Made by a program: the position numbers and the translations under genes. Under the pieces are notes generated by a model. It had not been told where the DNA came from and ran no database searches. It saw only the letters and a list, made by a program, of their open reading frames with translations. A stretch of 53,088 bases of DNA from Candidatus Poribacteria bacterium (GTDB lineage Bacteria > Poribacteria > WGA-4E > WGA-3G), in the NCBI GenBank assembly GCA_012267415.1, contig JAAXGN010000065.1, positions 1 through 53,088 of the forward strand, in the 5' to 3' direction. Shown one piece after another: positions 20,253-29,000 of the stretch (positions within the stretch are counted from its first letter, which is position 1; each line of letters starts with the position of its first letter).

Positions 20253-21848
20253 CTACTGAATTGTTGCAGTAAATCCCGCGGATTCTACGACTTTAAAAAG
20301 TTCATCGACTTTAACACTATCCTTACGTATTTTAATGACTGCTTGATTGGGTAGTGAAACTTCAGCAGAAATGACGTTTTGGTGTTTTGTAAGTGCATCC
20401 TGCACTTTTGCAACGCATAGAGCTCACGTCATACCTGAAACTGCCAGAGTGATATCTTCACTTGCGGTAGTTTCAATAGGTACCGACATGAATACTTTTA
20501 TGGGTTCACCAGTTTGTGTATCAAATATACGGACTTTACCATCAAAACCACCTGCTGCAAGTTGTGTGCCTTCAGGATGAAATGCAACCGCAAAAACACT
20601 TACTGTATCTGCTTCCATCGTGACTAACTTTTTACCATCAGAGACACTGTAGATACGTACTTCACCCGCAGAACTACCGACTGCAAATCTGTTACCATCA
20701 GCTGAGAAAGTTACCGCATCAATAGAGCCTGCTTGTGCTTCATAGGCACGGATTAGGTTGAAGTCTGTGTTACCAACATCTCTACGTCTTTGACGGAACA
20801 TTCTGTAAAGACGCGGAATTCTATCCTCACCTACACTGAGAACCTGATCAGCATGTGGATGTCTTGCGATAGCGTTGATCTCCCCATATCCTTTGTTACT
20901 TGAGTTAACATCGTCCACGAAAGATCCTGTATCTACCTCAACTAACTTAAGTGCGGTGTCCCGACTGCAACTGACAAAATGTGTTCCATCGGTAGAGAAA
21001 ACTGTGCCAAAAACCCAGTCACCGTGATTGTCGAATTTCACAAGTTCCTTTTCATCATCAATAGATATAACGCGGACAGTCTTATCTGAGCTTCCGAATG
21101 CAACGCGTCTTGCATCTGGTGAGAAGGAGAGACCGTAGATCGTGTCATAAGTTGACCTAATCGTCTTGATCAATTTATTCGTTGTGGCATCCCATAGTTG
21201 TACTTCTCCGAATTGAGCAGGTGAACCCCCCGCGACACCTATTGTCTTGCCATCAGGTGTATAGACAATTGATTGTATCCTACGTGCTTTACCAACTAAT
21301 CGTGCTTTGATCTCATAATTCTCAGTATCATAGAGTAGTATTTCCCGTACACCTGATACAGCAAGAATGTTTCCATCTGGAGAAAAGGTCATTGCGGAAA
21401 TAACAGGTGGAACAGTATATACCGGTATTTCTTCATCCGTTTGGTCAGCATCTGTTGGTGTGTCATCCTTCGCGCCCTCAAGTATCCATTTTCTGAACAG
21501 TGCTACTTCTTCATCCGTGAGGGGTTCTTGGTTCTGGGGCATCGCCGGTGGATCCCCAGTGATAAGTTCAATGATGAGACTATCATCAGGTTTATTGGGA
21601 ATAATCGCTTCTCCACCCATCCCACCGCGTTTCAACTCGGCGTAAGATGTGACAATAAAGTCTGCATTTGGATCCCCAGGATGATGACATCCTTGACAAC
21701 TTCTTTTAAGGATTGGCACAATCTGCTTGTAATAACTGACAGGTTCCTCTTTTTCATGACCATCTGCACTTAATTCTGGTACCCTGACAGAACCACTGAG
21801 TAGAATAAATAATATTGTTATAACAAAGACTAACCCTGATTTTTTCAT
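20253..21848 (-). CDS. Candidate selenoprotein: cytochrome c - WD40 propeller - HMA domain with UxxC
   Basis: The conventional frame stops at UGA 20424-20426 after 474 residues. Reading that UGA as selenocysteine gives 531 residues. Domains: signal peptide (1-30); haem site SCQGCHH near 50; seven WD40 repeats (about 150-460), enough for one complete propeller; then an HMA domain starting ITLAVSGMT-U-ALCVAKV and ending SAGFTATIQ. The UGA falls exactly at the first Cys of the GMTCxxC metal-binding motif, and the 56 codons after it have no other stop and read as normal HMA sequence. A SECIS-like hairpin lies at 20391-20407. The alternative is a nonsense mutation (TGC or TGT to TGA). The next gene begins 11 nt after the TAG at 20253, which favours readthrough. 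No selA, selB or selC gene is in the window. Confidence 0.7.
20391..20407 (-). promoter_or_regulatory. SECIS-like hairpin after the in-frame UGA
   Basis: On the minus strand the RNA reads AAGUGCA-GGA-UGCACUU, a perfect 7-bp stem with a GGA loop (or a 6-bp stem with AGGAU). The apical loop begins 22-23 nt after the UGA. Bacterial SECIS elements lie inside the coding region just after the UGA and usually have a G at the start of the loop, which this matches. A weaker lower stem (GUU with AAC) may extend it. It is not proven to bind SelB. Confidence 0.6.
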
Positions 21849-22165
21849 TTTATTCTCTATACCTCGTTTATTTCTTCTAATGCAATACGAATCAGACCAG
21901 AAACTCTCAAAATGAAAATTAAGTTTTTAATTGGGTAATACGCGGGCGGGGAAACCCCGCCCCTACGGAACCTTACTCCTATGATGAGTCTTATCAATAG
22001 AATTACCTGATTATTGATTTAATCTTTATACTGAGTGTATTTTATCATATTTGAGGTTAATTGTATAACAAATCATGTCTTTTTTCAAACAAAAAAGATA
22101 TGAAGTGTGTAAAGTATTCTTGGTAGGTATGGTTTCCTGATTGCACCTTATTGGTGAATTGGACT
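21849..22165. other. Intergenic region holding a MITE-like element
   Basis: No gene is seen. Most of the space is the 21912-22029 inverted-repeat element. The remainder is A/T-rich, with runs of T and A near 22080-22100. Confidence 0.6.
21912..22029. repeat. MITE-like element, ATGAAGATT family (copy B)
   Basis: About 118 bp. The left end is ATGAAAATTAAG..GGGTAAT; the right end, read on the other strand, is TAAAGATTAAAT..AGGTAATTC, so the ends form an imperfect inverted repeat of the same plan as copies A and C. The core is a strong hairpin, CGGGG-AAA-CCCCG, followed by CCCCTACG. Confidence 0.7.
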
Positions 22166-22396
22166 TCAAACGTCACGCTTAACATCAATCCAACTCTTTA
22201 GTCTACCAGACTTTATATCGTCTTCAGCTTGTTCTATATCCTTAGCAATTTCAGGATCACTTATTAGTTCATAAGTTGCTTCCCATGCTTCTTTATCGTA
22301 GAGATAATTCAGATAATCAATAACGGCTTTGAGTTTTTCGGTAGGAAGCTGCTCTATTAACGTCATCGCTTGCTGTTGCAGGTTTGCTTTTGGCAT
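22166..22396 (-). CDS. Small antitoxin-like protein, no toxin beside it
   Basis: 76 residues, mostly helical, with LIEQLPTEKLKAVIDYLNYLYDKE followed by an acidic segment and IKSGRLKSWIDVKRDV. This resembles small antitoxin or DUF2281-like proteins that pair with RelE/HigB-type toxins, but I see no toxin gene on either side, so it is either a solitary antitoxin or an unrelated regulator. An AGAGGAAG ribosome-binding site lies just before the ATG. Confidence 0.6.
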   Translation of the reverse strand: MPKANLQQQAMTLIEQLPTEKLKAVIDYLNYLYDKEAWEATYELISDPEIAKDIEQAEDDIKSGRLKSWIDVKRDV

Positions 22397-22675
22397 TTTT
22401 ATCTTCCTCTTTTCGTTTTATTTTTTAGCTTGATTTTAGTAGACATCGCAAGTGTATGATCAAAACACCAATTCATTTAAAGTGATCTGACGTTGGAACT
22501 CCTCTTACTGGACTGCCAATTCCTACATTGTAGTTTATCAGTAACATGTGGAGGATGTCAAGTAATTAATAGATCAGTTCTTCGTTGACAACGTCAACAT
22601 ATTAAGATAAATTGACGTTAGAAACAGTTATAGTTTATAGAAAAAAATGACACTTTTTTTGAAAGGAATAATTCA
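22397..22675. other. Divergent intergenic region
   Basis: A 279-bp gap between the divergent antitoxin-like and YceI genes, so promoters for both should lie here. It is A/T-rich and I cannot assign a clear -35/-10 pair. No hairpin or gene stands out. Confidence 0.4.
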
Positions 22676-23293
22676 ATGAAAACAAAGATTCTACGCAGCA
22701 TTCAACTTTCAGTTTTAGGTGTGCTATTCTTAAGTCCATTCATCTTTATATTCTCAGATAAAACAGAATCGCAGGAAGCCACCGCAACTTACGAAATAGA
22801 TGCAGTACACTCATCCGTGCTTTTCCGGGCAAAACATAAGGGAGTCGCTTACAATTACGGACGTTTTAACGACTTCTCTGGAAAAATCACTATGAATGAT
22901 ACGGATGTATCCAAAAGCACGGTTGAATTCGAGGTAAGAACTGGGAGTGTTGATACAGGAAACGAAAAACGTGACCAACACCTGAGAAGTCCAGATTTTT
23001 TCAATGCCAAACAATTCCCTGTAATTAGATTTAAGAGTACAAAGATCAGCGAGAAAGCAGGAAAAGAGAATGTTTTAGAAGTAACCGGCGATTTTAATCT
23101 ACACGGCGTGAAAAAGTCTATCACTATAGATGTGGAGATGACCGGTGAACTGGACACACCACAAGGTGGGAAAATCATAGGTTTCCATACAACATTTAAC
23201 ATAAAACGCACTGAATACGGATTTAATTACGGTTTAGAAGCGGTGAATGACGACATCCAAATTACCGTGAGTGTTGAAGCAGGTAAGAAATAA
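22676..23293 (+). CDS. YceI family protein, exported
   Basis: A 205-residue YceI-like lipocalin-fold protein that binds long isoprenoid lipids in the periplasm. The N-terminus is a signal peptide (IQLSVLGVLFLSPFIFIFS). The mature domain starts ATYEIDAVHSSVLFRAKH, the family's diagnostic opening, and includes GRFNDFSGKI, KRDQHLRSPDFF and GDFNLHGVKKSI. Length matches the family. AAGGA lies about 9 nt before ATG 22676. The neighbours do not suggest a more specific role. Confidence 0.93.
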   Translation: MKTKILRSIQLSVLGVLFLSPFIFIFSDKTESQEATATYEIDAVHSSVLFRAKHKGVAYNYGRFNDFSGKITMNDTDVSKSTVEFEVRTGSVDTGNEKRDQHLRSPDFFNAKQFPVIRFKSTKISEKAGKENVLEVTGDFNLHGVKKSITIDVEMTGELDTPQGGKIIGFHTTFNIKRTEYGFNYGLEAVNDDIQITVSVEAGKK

Positions 23294-23294
23294 C

Positions 23295-23432
23295 TATAGT
23301 GAACTATAGAATTAATGCCAGTTAAATATGCACTGGCTCCACAACGGGCGAGGAGACCTCGTCCCTACGCTGGGTGTTCTTCGTCATCGTTGTATGGGGT
23401 GAAATGTCTCATTAATTATTAACTTTACTATA
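23295..23432. repeat. Inverted-repeat element with GC-rich core (copy D, different ends)
   Basis: A 138-bp element with 23-bp imperfect terminal inverted repeats (23295-23317 and 23410-23432; 18 of 23 match, ends TATAGT..ATTAATG). Its core, CGAGG-AGA-CCTCG followed by TCCCTACG, is nearly the same as the core of copy B, although the terminal repeats belong to a different family. Confidence 0.6.
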
Positions 23433-23474
23433 ACGTTCCTAAGATGAGAAGCACATAACGCGGGGACTATAGCA

Positions 23475-24332
23475 ATGCCTTCATTAAATCAATTAACTAT
23501 CAGTTTGCTACTACCTGCTTTAGTCTTTTGCGTTATATACACCTTTGTCGCCTATTTGATGAACCGTGATTTCAATGAGAGTCTCCTAAAATGGTTAATT
23601 GCAGCAGCTCTTGGGATAGCCTACATCATTGGATACATCGGTCTGGAAGGTAAATTAACCCTTAAACCGATTGAAAGTAGACATTGGATTTTCTATCTTA
23701 CAGTAGTAACCGTTGGCACAAGTGTATTGTGGCACAAATATAAAGTGTTTGGCTTGATACTTGAGGTATTGTTGTCAATCCTTGTGCCACGTATACTGCT
23801 TATATCATACTATGAATATTCTTGGAGCATATTTGAGGGGTTAATGTGGTGGATGGGTCTTGCCATCATCACCTTTTTATTTCTGAGAATAGTGCAACAG
23901 AGTTTTAAGACCTTACCCCAAAATGCGACTATTCCTTTTGTCTATCTCGGCATATCGGGTGGGACGGCACTGATTCTTGCGCTCTCAGGTAGCATGCTAT
24001 TAGCACTCCACAGTTCAGTTTTAGTTGCACTTTTTACTGCGCTATGGATTCTTACTATCGTCTTACCAAGAATCCTAAAATCTGATGCCTCACACAACCT
24101 TACTGTTTTACTAATAGGTATAACACCTGTTCTATCAATACTTCTCGTTAGTATCTGGTTGAATGGATACTTTTATGCGGAAGTCCCATCAGTAAGTGTC
24201 CTCCTATTGGTAATTGCACCCCTATTTGCAGTAGTTACAAAAAAGAAATCTCAGTTAATCCAGATAGGATTGATTGCGGTAAGTGTCTGCATTGCGATTG
24301 GCGTTGCTGTGTTGCGATCAGGTATCTTTTAG
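23475..24332 (+). CDS. Polytopic membrane protein of unknown function
   Basis: 285 residues, almost entirely hydrophobic, with about eight or nine predicted membrane spans: the first starts at LTISLLLPALVFCVIYTFV and the last is near IGLIAVSVCIAIGVAVL. Charged residues cluster in short loops (MNRDFNESLLKW, VTKKKSQ). I see no transporter or enzyme motif. A GCGGGGA stretch precedes the ATG. The next gene is convergent, with a shared hairpin terminator. Confidence 0.75.
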   Translation: MPSLNQLTISLLLPALVFCVIYTFVAYLMNRDFNESLLKWLIAAALGIAYIIGYIGLEGKLTLKPIESRHWIFYLTVVTVGTSVLWHKYKVFGLILEVLLSILVPRILLISYYEYSWSIFEGLMWWMGLAIITFLFLRIVQQSFKTLPQNATIPFVYLGISGGTALILALSGSMLLALHSSVLVALFTALWILTIVLPRILKSDASHNLTVLLIGITPVLSILLVSIWLNGYFYAEVPSVSVLLLVIAPLFAVVTKKKSQLIQIGLIAVSVCIAIGVAVLRSGIF

Positions 24333-24452
24333 TGATAGTCCATATTTGCGAGAATAAGGATTTTCAAAACCTTCGCCGCTGCGATAACAACCTTGACTTG
24401 AACTCGTCTACAGCGATGGTGAATCTCAGGAATGTTTAGATTGCAAAAAGAA

Positions 24453-24482
24453 GACGCATTCCCATACAAATAAGAATGCGTC
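24453..24482. terminator. Bidirectional hairpin terminator
   Basis: A 9-bp perfect stem (GACGCATTC at 24453-24461 with its complement at 24474-24482) and a 12-nt loop, flanked by A-rich sequence on both sides. It lies between the convergent membrane-protein gene and the amber-interrupted gene, where a two-way terminator is expected. Confidence 0.6.
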
Positions 24483-24558
24483 AAAATTGAAGCAGAAAAG
24501 TTAACAAGCGTTATCTGCAATTTGGTACGGATTATACTGCGATTTTGATTCCTAAAAT

Positions 24559-25293
24559 TTACTCCTTTAGATTGAGAAATTCATACGGATTAATTCCATC
24601 ACTGGGATAGTGAAGAACCTTAACATCTTCAGGTATATCTTTTGCTGTAAGTGGTTCTCCTATGTTATACCCAATCCTCCCTCTTACATAGGGATCACCA
24701 ATCATACGTGTAATATATTTTTCTGTCCCAACATCTTCCCATTCTACATAGATTGTTCCGCGTATAATAGGGTAAACTAACCCGTTATGTATAGTTGCGC
24801 CTACAATATGTGTCCCCTATTCAAATAGTTTTAGATGAACGCGAGCCATCAATTCACTTTCCTTGCTCCGTCCATCCCAATAGTCTTTACCGAAAGGGAA
24901 ACCCGGAGGAAGATCGGGATATGGACCAAACCCATGAGGTGAGAGACGTTTCTTAACAGGTTCATCGTGCGAAATCGGCATCACATCTGATGGTTCTTTT
25001 ACTATTTCAACGTCTTTTGCTTCATGCGTTTCCACAGAATCTATATCTTTGGATACTATATCCTGCTCAGGATTTACTACCTTATCAAGTTTCTGGATTT
25101 CTTTTTTATCAGATACATTCGCATCCAATCCCTTTTTTTCTTTCCATTTACGGGACTTTTCCTGTGCCTTAACTGCTTCTTGTTTATAAGGTAAGGTATC
25201 GTAACGATACCACCAAAAACAACCAAATGAAAACAATATCAAAAATCCAATGTACCCAAGTATCCATCTGTTAGTGAATATTATGCGTAACAT
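24559..25293 (-). pseudogene. Membrane-anchored protein gene interrupted by an amber codon
   Basis: The first open segment (25293-24817) encodes 158 residues: one N-terminal membrane anchor (ILGYIGFLILFSFGCFWW), then a charged K/E/D-rich linker and a proline-rich stretch (GFGPYPDLPPGFPFGKDYW). It ends at TAG 24817-24819. The same frame then continues for 85 more sense codons, with protein-like sequence (VGATIHNGLVYPIIRGTIYV, ending NPYEFLNLKE), to TAA 24559. This suggests one ancestral gene of about 244 residues with one nonsense change or sequencing error. I do not recognise the family. Confidence 0.6.
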
Positions 25294-25331
25294 ACTTAAA
25301 CCTCTTCAGGACTTACGCAAAAGTATAAAAC

Positions 25332-25405
25332 AATCAGCAAGATTGAGATATATCATTAAAATACGTATAATCAGCAAGATTGAGACATATCATTAAAATA
25401 CGTAT
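25332..25405. repeat. Two-copy 37-nt tandem repeat
   Basis: Two tandem 37-nt units (25332-25368 and 25369-25405) beginning AATCAGCAAGATTGAGA and ending ATACGTAT, differing at one position (T/C). Only two copies exist and there is no spacer, so it is not a CRISPR. It lies just upstream (minus-strand sense) of the amber-interrupted gene and might hold its promoter. Confidence 0.7.
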
Positions 25406-25681
25406 AATGAAGTGTGCTACTAAAAACACCTTAACGTCTGAAAACGAACAAAGTACGTCCGTTCTGTCTATTTATGTTAAGATAGACAATATATTTTACA
25501 AAAAAAATAAAGCCTGTTTATAAGTAACTATATTATACAATATTTTCAAAAAAAAATGCAACTAAATTCTTGGTTCTACCCAAGAAATTAAAAAAACCGG
25601 AAGATTTAATATTTAATATTGCTTAAGGCATTCATACCGTTGATTTCACTGTCAATTTGCGCCCCTTATGGCACAATCTGC
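25406..25681. other. A/T-rich intergenic stretch without a gene
   Basis: Long A runs occur near 25500 and 25548. No open frame of note and no recognisable RNA is seen. Together with the flanking repeats it makes a 0.7-kb gene-free gap between divergent genes. Confidence 0.5.
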
Positions 25682-25894
25682 ATGAAGATTAAAAAAATAA
25701 TCAGGTAATTTTGATTACCCCCAGGCCGGTAGGTGCGATTTCCTAATCGCACCGGATCCTACGCGGAAACCTTCAATGAAGCGGGTTGGGAAAAACCCAG
25801 CAGAATACGCGTATGGTATTCTGCATTGATAAGGATATCGCACCTACCGAGTTTGGGATATTGAGAATTACCGAATTAATAACTTAATCTTCGT
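25682..25894. repeat. MITE-like element, ATGAAGATT family (copy C, 213 bp)
   Basis: The ends are inverted repeats of the copy A/B plan: ATGAAGATTAA..CAGGTAATT at the left, AATTACCGAATT..TTAATCTTCGT at the right. Inside, a second perfect 13-bp inverted repeat (CGGTAGGTGCGAT at 25727-25739, its complement at 25837-25849) encloses a smaller hairpin near 25740-25753 and a GGGTT..AACCC core, so this copy looks like one element nested in another. Confidence 0.7.
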
Positions 25895-25965
25895 CCGGAT
25901 TGTGCTACATAGGTAGCAACTTGGGTTAAGTAATATCCTCCAGTTATTTTTCTGTGTAACATTTT

Positions 25966-25994
25966 TTTCAATTTTATTTACTTTGTGGTATAAT
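25966..25994 (+). promoter_or_regulatory. Predicted sigma70-type promoter for the Ycf48-repeat gene
   Basis: A perfect TATAAT at 25989-25994 preceded by TGG (extended -10). A TTTCAA hexamer 17 nt upstream is a weak -35. It lies about 75 nt before the chosen start of the downstream lipoprotein gene. Confidence 0.45.
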
Positions 25995-26069
25995 ATATAA
26001 AATTATGTTTGAATGAAAGTCCATCAACTTTCACTCAACGCAACCGAAGTGCCGTCGGAGGAAATCGAA

Positions 26070-29000
26070 ATGCAATGTATGTATCGTCATCAATCTGAGA
26101 AAGACTATTGTCTTTTCATAACACTTTTTTTTATCCTTGCAGTTTTGGTCCCTATGTTAGTCATCAGCGGGTGTGTCAAAATGGAGGCAACACGTAAAGC
26201 CGATTGGGAAACTAACTTCACTGACCTACACTTTGTAAACGCTAAAATGGGATGGCTTGTGGGACTTGGCGGCGTTATCGTTCATACTATAGATGGCGGA
26301 AAAACTTGGGTACAACAGGAAATAGAGACGACAAGCGATTTCAATGCGGTCTACTTTGCAAACGAAAAATACGGTTGGGCTGTTGGGGATGAAGGTACAA
26401 TCGCAACTACAGACGACAGTGGTAGACACTGGACGATACAAGATAGCGGTAGTGTGGCAATGCTTCGTGACGTTTTCTTCAAAAACAGTAAAGAAGGATG
26501 GATTGTAGGTGAAGATGCTGATGTTCTTTACACAAAAAACGGCGGTAAACAGTGGAATCGGTATACGGGTGTAAGTGAATTTCCACTCAACGGTGTCTGG
26601 TTCGTTGATGGCGACAAAGGATGGGCAGTTGGGACCTATGATAGAATCTTCCATACGAAAACGGGGGGTGAATCTTGGCAGGAACAGAGCAATCGCTTTG
26701 AAGGTGAACGCGATAGAATGATAAATGATAACAAACATGTCTTCTTCATCAGTGACAATGAGGGATGGATAGCAGGCAGTGATGGCTCAATCTTCCATAC
26801 AACCACCAGCGGGGCAAAATGGGATAGACAGGACAGTCATATACCCTTAATCAATGGACACGTACGTGATACTATCAATAGTCTACATTTCTCTGATGAG
26901 AACTACGGTATTGCAGTTGCTGATGTCGGTTTTATTACCCGGACAGAAGATGGTGGTAAAAACTGGCAACTTATGGAAAGTGGTACTGAAAACAATCTAA
27001 CGAGTGTGCAGTTTACATCTCAGAAAGAGGCATGGGCTGTTGGCTGGTCAGGAACTATTCTACATACTACAGACGCCGGTGCAACTTGGCATAAAGTCAG
27101 CGGAACGACTGCAAATGATCTGCAAAATGTACAGTTTACTGACGCAAACCGCGCGATTGCTGTCGGTAGACGCGGCACAATGGTGATGACGAATGATGGG
27201 GGTAAGACTTGGAATGAACTTGATTCTGATATCTGGGATGGTATCTGGAATATCTATTTCGCAACAGACAAACACGGTTGGGCAGTAGGAGAACGGGGAC
27301 TAATTATTCATACGAAGGATGGCGGTATAAACTGGGAGAATCAACGGGCACCCGCAGCATTTACGCTTCGCGCAGTACATTTTATATCGGAGAAGACCGG
27401 GTGGATTGTAGGAGATATCGGAACCATTCTGCACACGATTGATGGGGGAAATACTTGGCTACAACAGATTCCCATCGGGGATTTCTACTCTGTGATGCTT
27501 AAAGGGGTGTTTTTTCTCGATGAGAAGAAAGGATGGGCAATCGGTTGGCCCGGGGTATGTCTCTCAACTGAAGATGGGGGATTAACATGGCGGAAACAAC
27601 AAACTGATACATTCAATGAACTCTACGGGGTATACTTTGTTGATGAAAACATAGGTTGGATCGTTGGACAATTCGGTGTAATTCTGCACACAAGAGATGG
27701 TGGCACAAACTGGAGAACACAACACAGTGCAACACAAGAAAACCTAAATAAACTCTATTTCGCTGATACACAACACGGATTAATTGTCGGAGACAATGGC
27801 GTCATGCTGACCACAATCGACGGTGGTAAAAAATGGGAACAACAGGATAGTGGAACAGAAAATGACCTATATGGATTAGCACTGTCTCCTGAAGGTGTAG
27901 TCGCTGTTGGTAAAGGTGGGATTGCGATGCGGTATTCGGTTGAGAATACACAGTTACCCGCGAAACTTCCGCCAACTGCACCAGACGAAGAAACGATCAT
28001 CGTTCAAGACGATACGCCAGTAGAGAATATCGTCTACCACTGGGATATAATCCAACAAGCAACCTGGAGAACGAACTTTACGGATACACATTTTGTTGAT
28101 GCTAAGAACGGGTGGACTGTTGGAACGGGTGGTGCAATTTCTTATACAACTGATGGTGGAGAAACATGGTTACCACAACACAGCGGGGTAACTGCAGACT
28201 TACGAGAAGTCGATTTTACCGACGCACAACATGGGCGTATCCTTGGTAACGGTGTCTTATTGGAAACTGAAAATGGTGGCAATTCTTGGAAAATACTTCT
28301 CGATACAACGAAACAGAATTTGCCGAGGATTAATGCCATGCATTTCATCAATAAAGATACAGGTTGGCTTGCTGCAGCAATCGGAGAAATAGTCCACACG
28401 AAAGATGGGGGTAAAACGTGGAAAGTACAGAAAACGGGTACAACCAATCAGAACATTACTGACATACATTTCATCAATAGTGAGATAGGGTGGGCAGTTG
28501 CACCACAACGTCGAGATGGCGGTTTTGTCCTGCATACCGTAGATGGCGGTAACTATTGGAAAATACAAGCAAAGACTAATCAAGCTGGGATTGCTATCCA
28601 TTTTGCTGATGAAAAACAGGGATGGATTATTCTTGGTAATGGAAATTCATTGTTGACACAAGATGGCGGCGAAACATGGATTCTCCGCGCGACTACGCAA
28701 AACACAAACGGATTACGACGTATTACGTTCAATTCACATAGTTCTGCTTGGGGCATGGGTGGAGGCGGAGCCTATATCACAAGCGATCAAGGACAAAACT
28801 GGGAACGCGTCTCTGTAAGCACTGGAGAAGAAACATTAGCAGTGCAGCAGACAGTTCCAGAGACAATTGATGACCCAGATGAAGAGAATAACGAGGATGA
28901 AGATGACACTACATTTGCGGAATTATTTCAACAGCAATTTCGTCAACAGTTACAACGCCCAGGACGGATTGCACCAGAAGGTACTGTTTCATCTGATGAT

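Noticed and set aside
24817..24819. Amber codon as a pyrrolysine site
   Set aside because: The protein is not a methylamine methyltransferase and no pyrrolysine genes are seen; a mutation or error is simpler.
25332..25405. Two 37-nt units that could be read as the start of a CRISPR array
   Set aside because: The units abut with no spacer, there are only two, and no cas gene is nearby.
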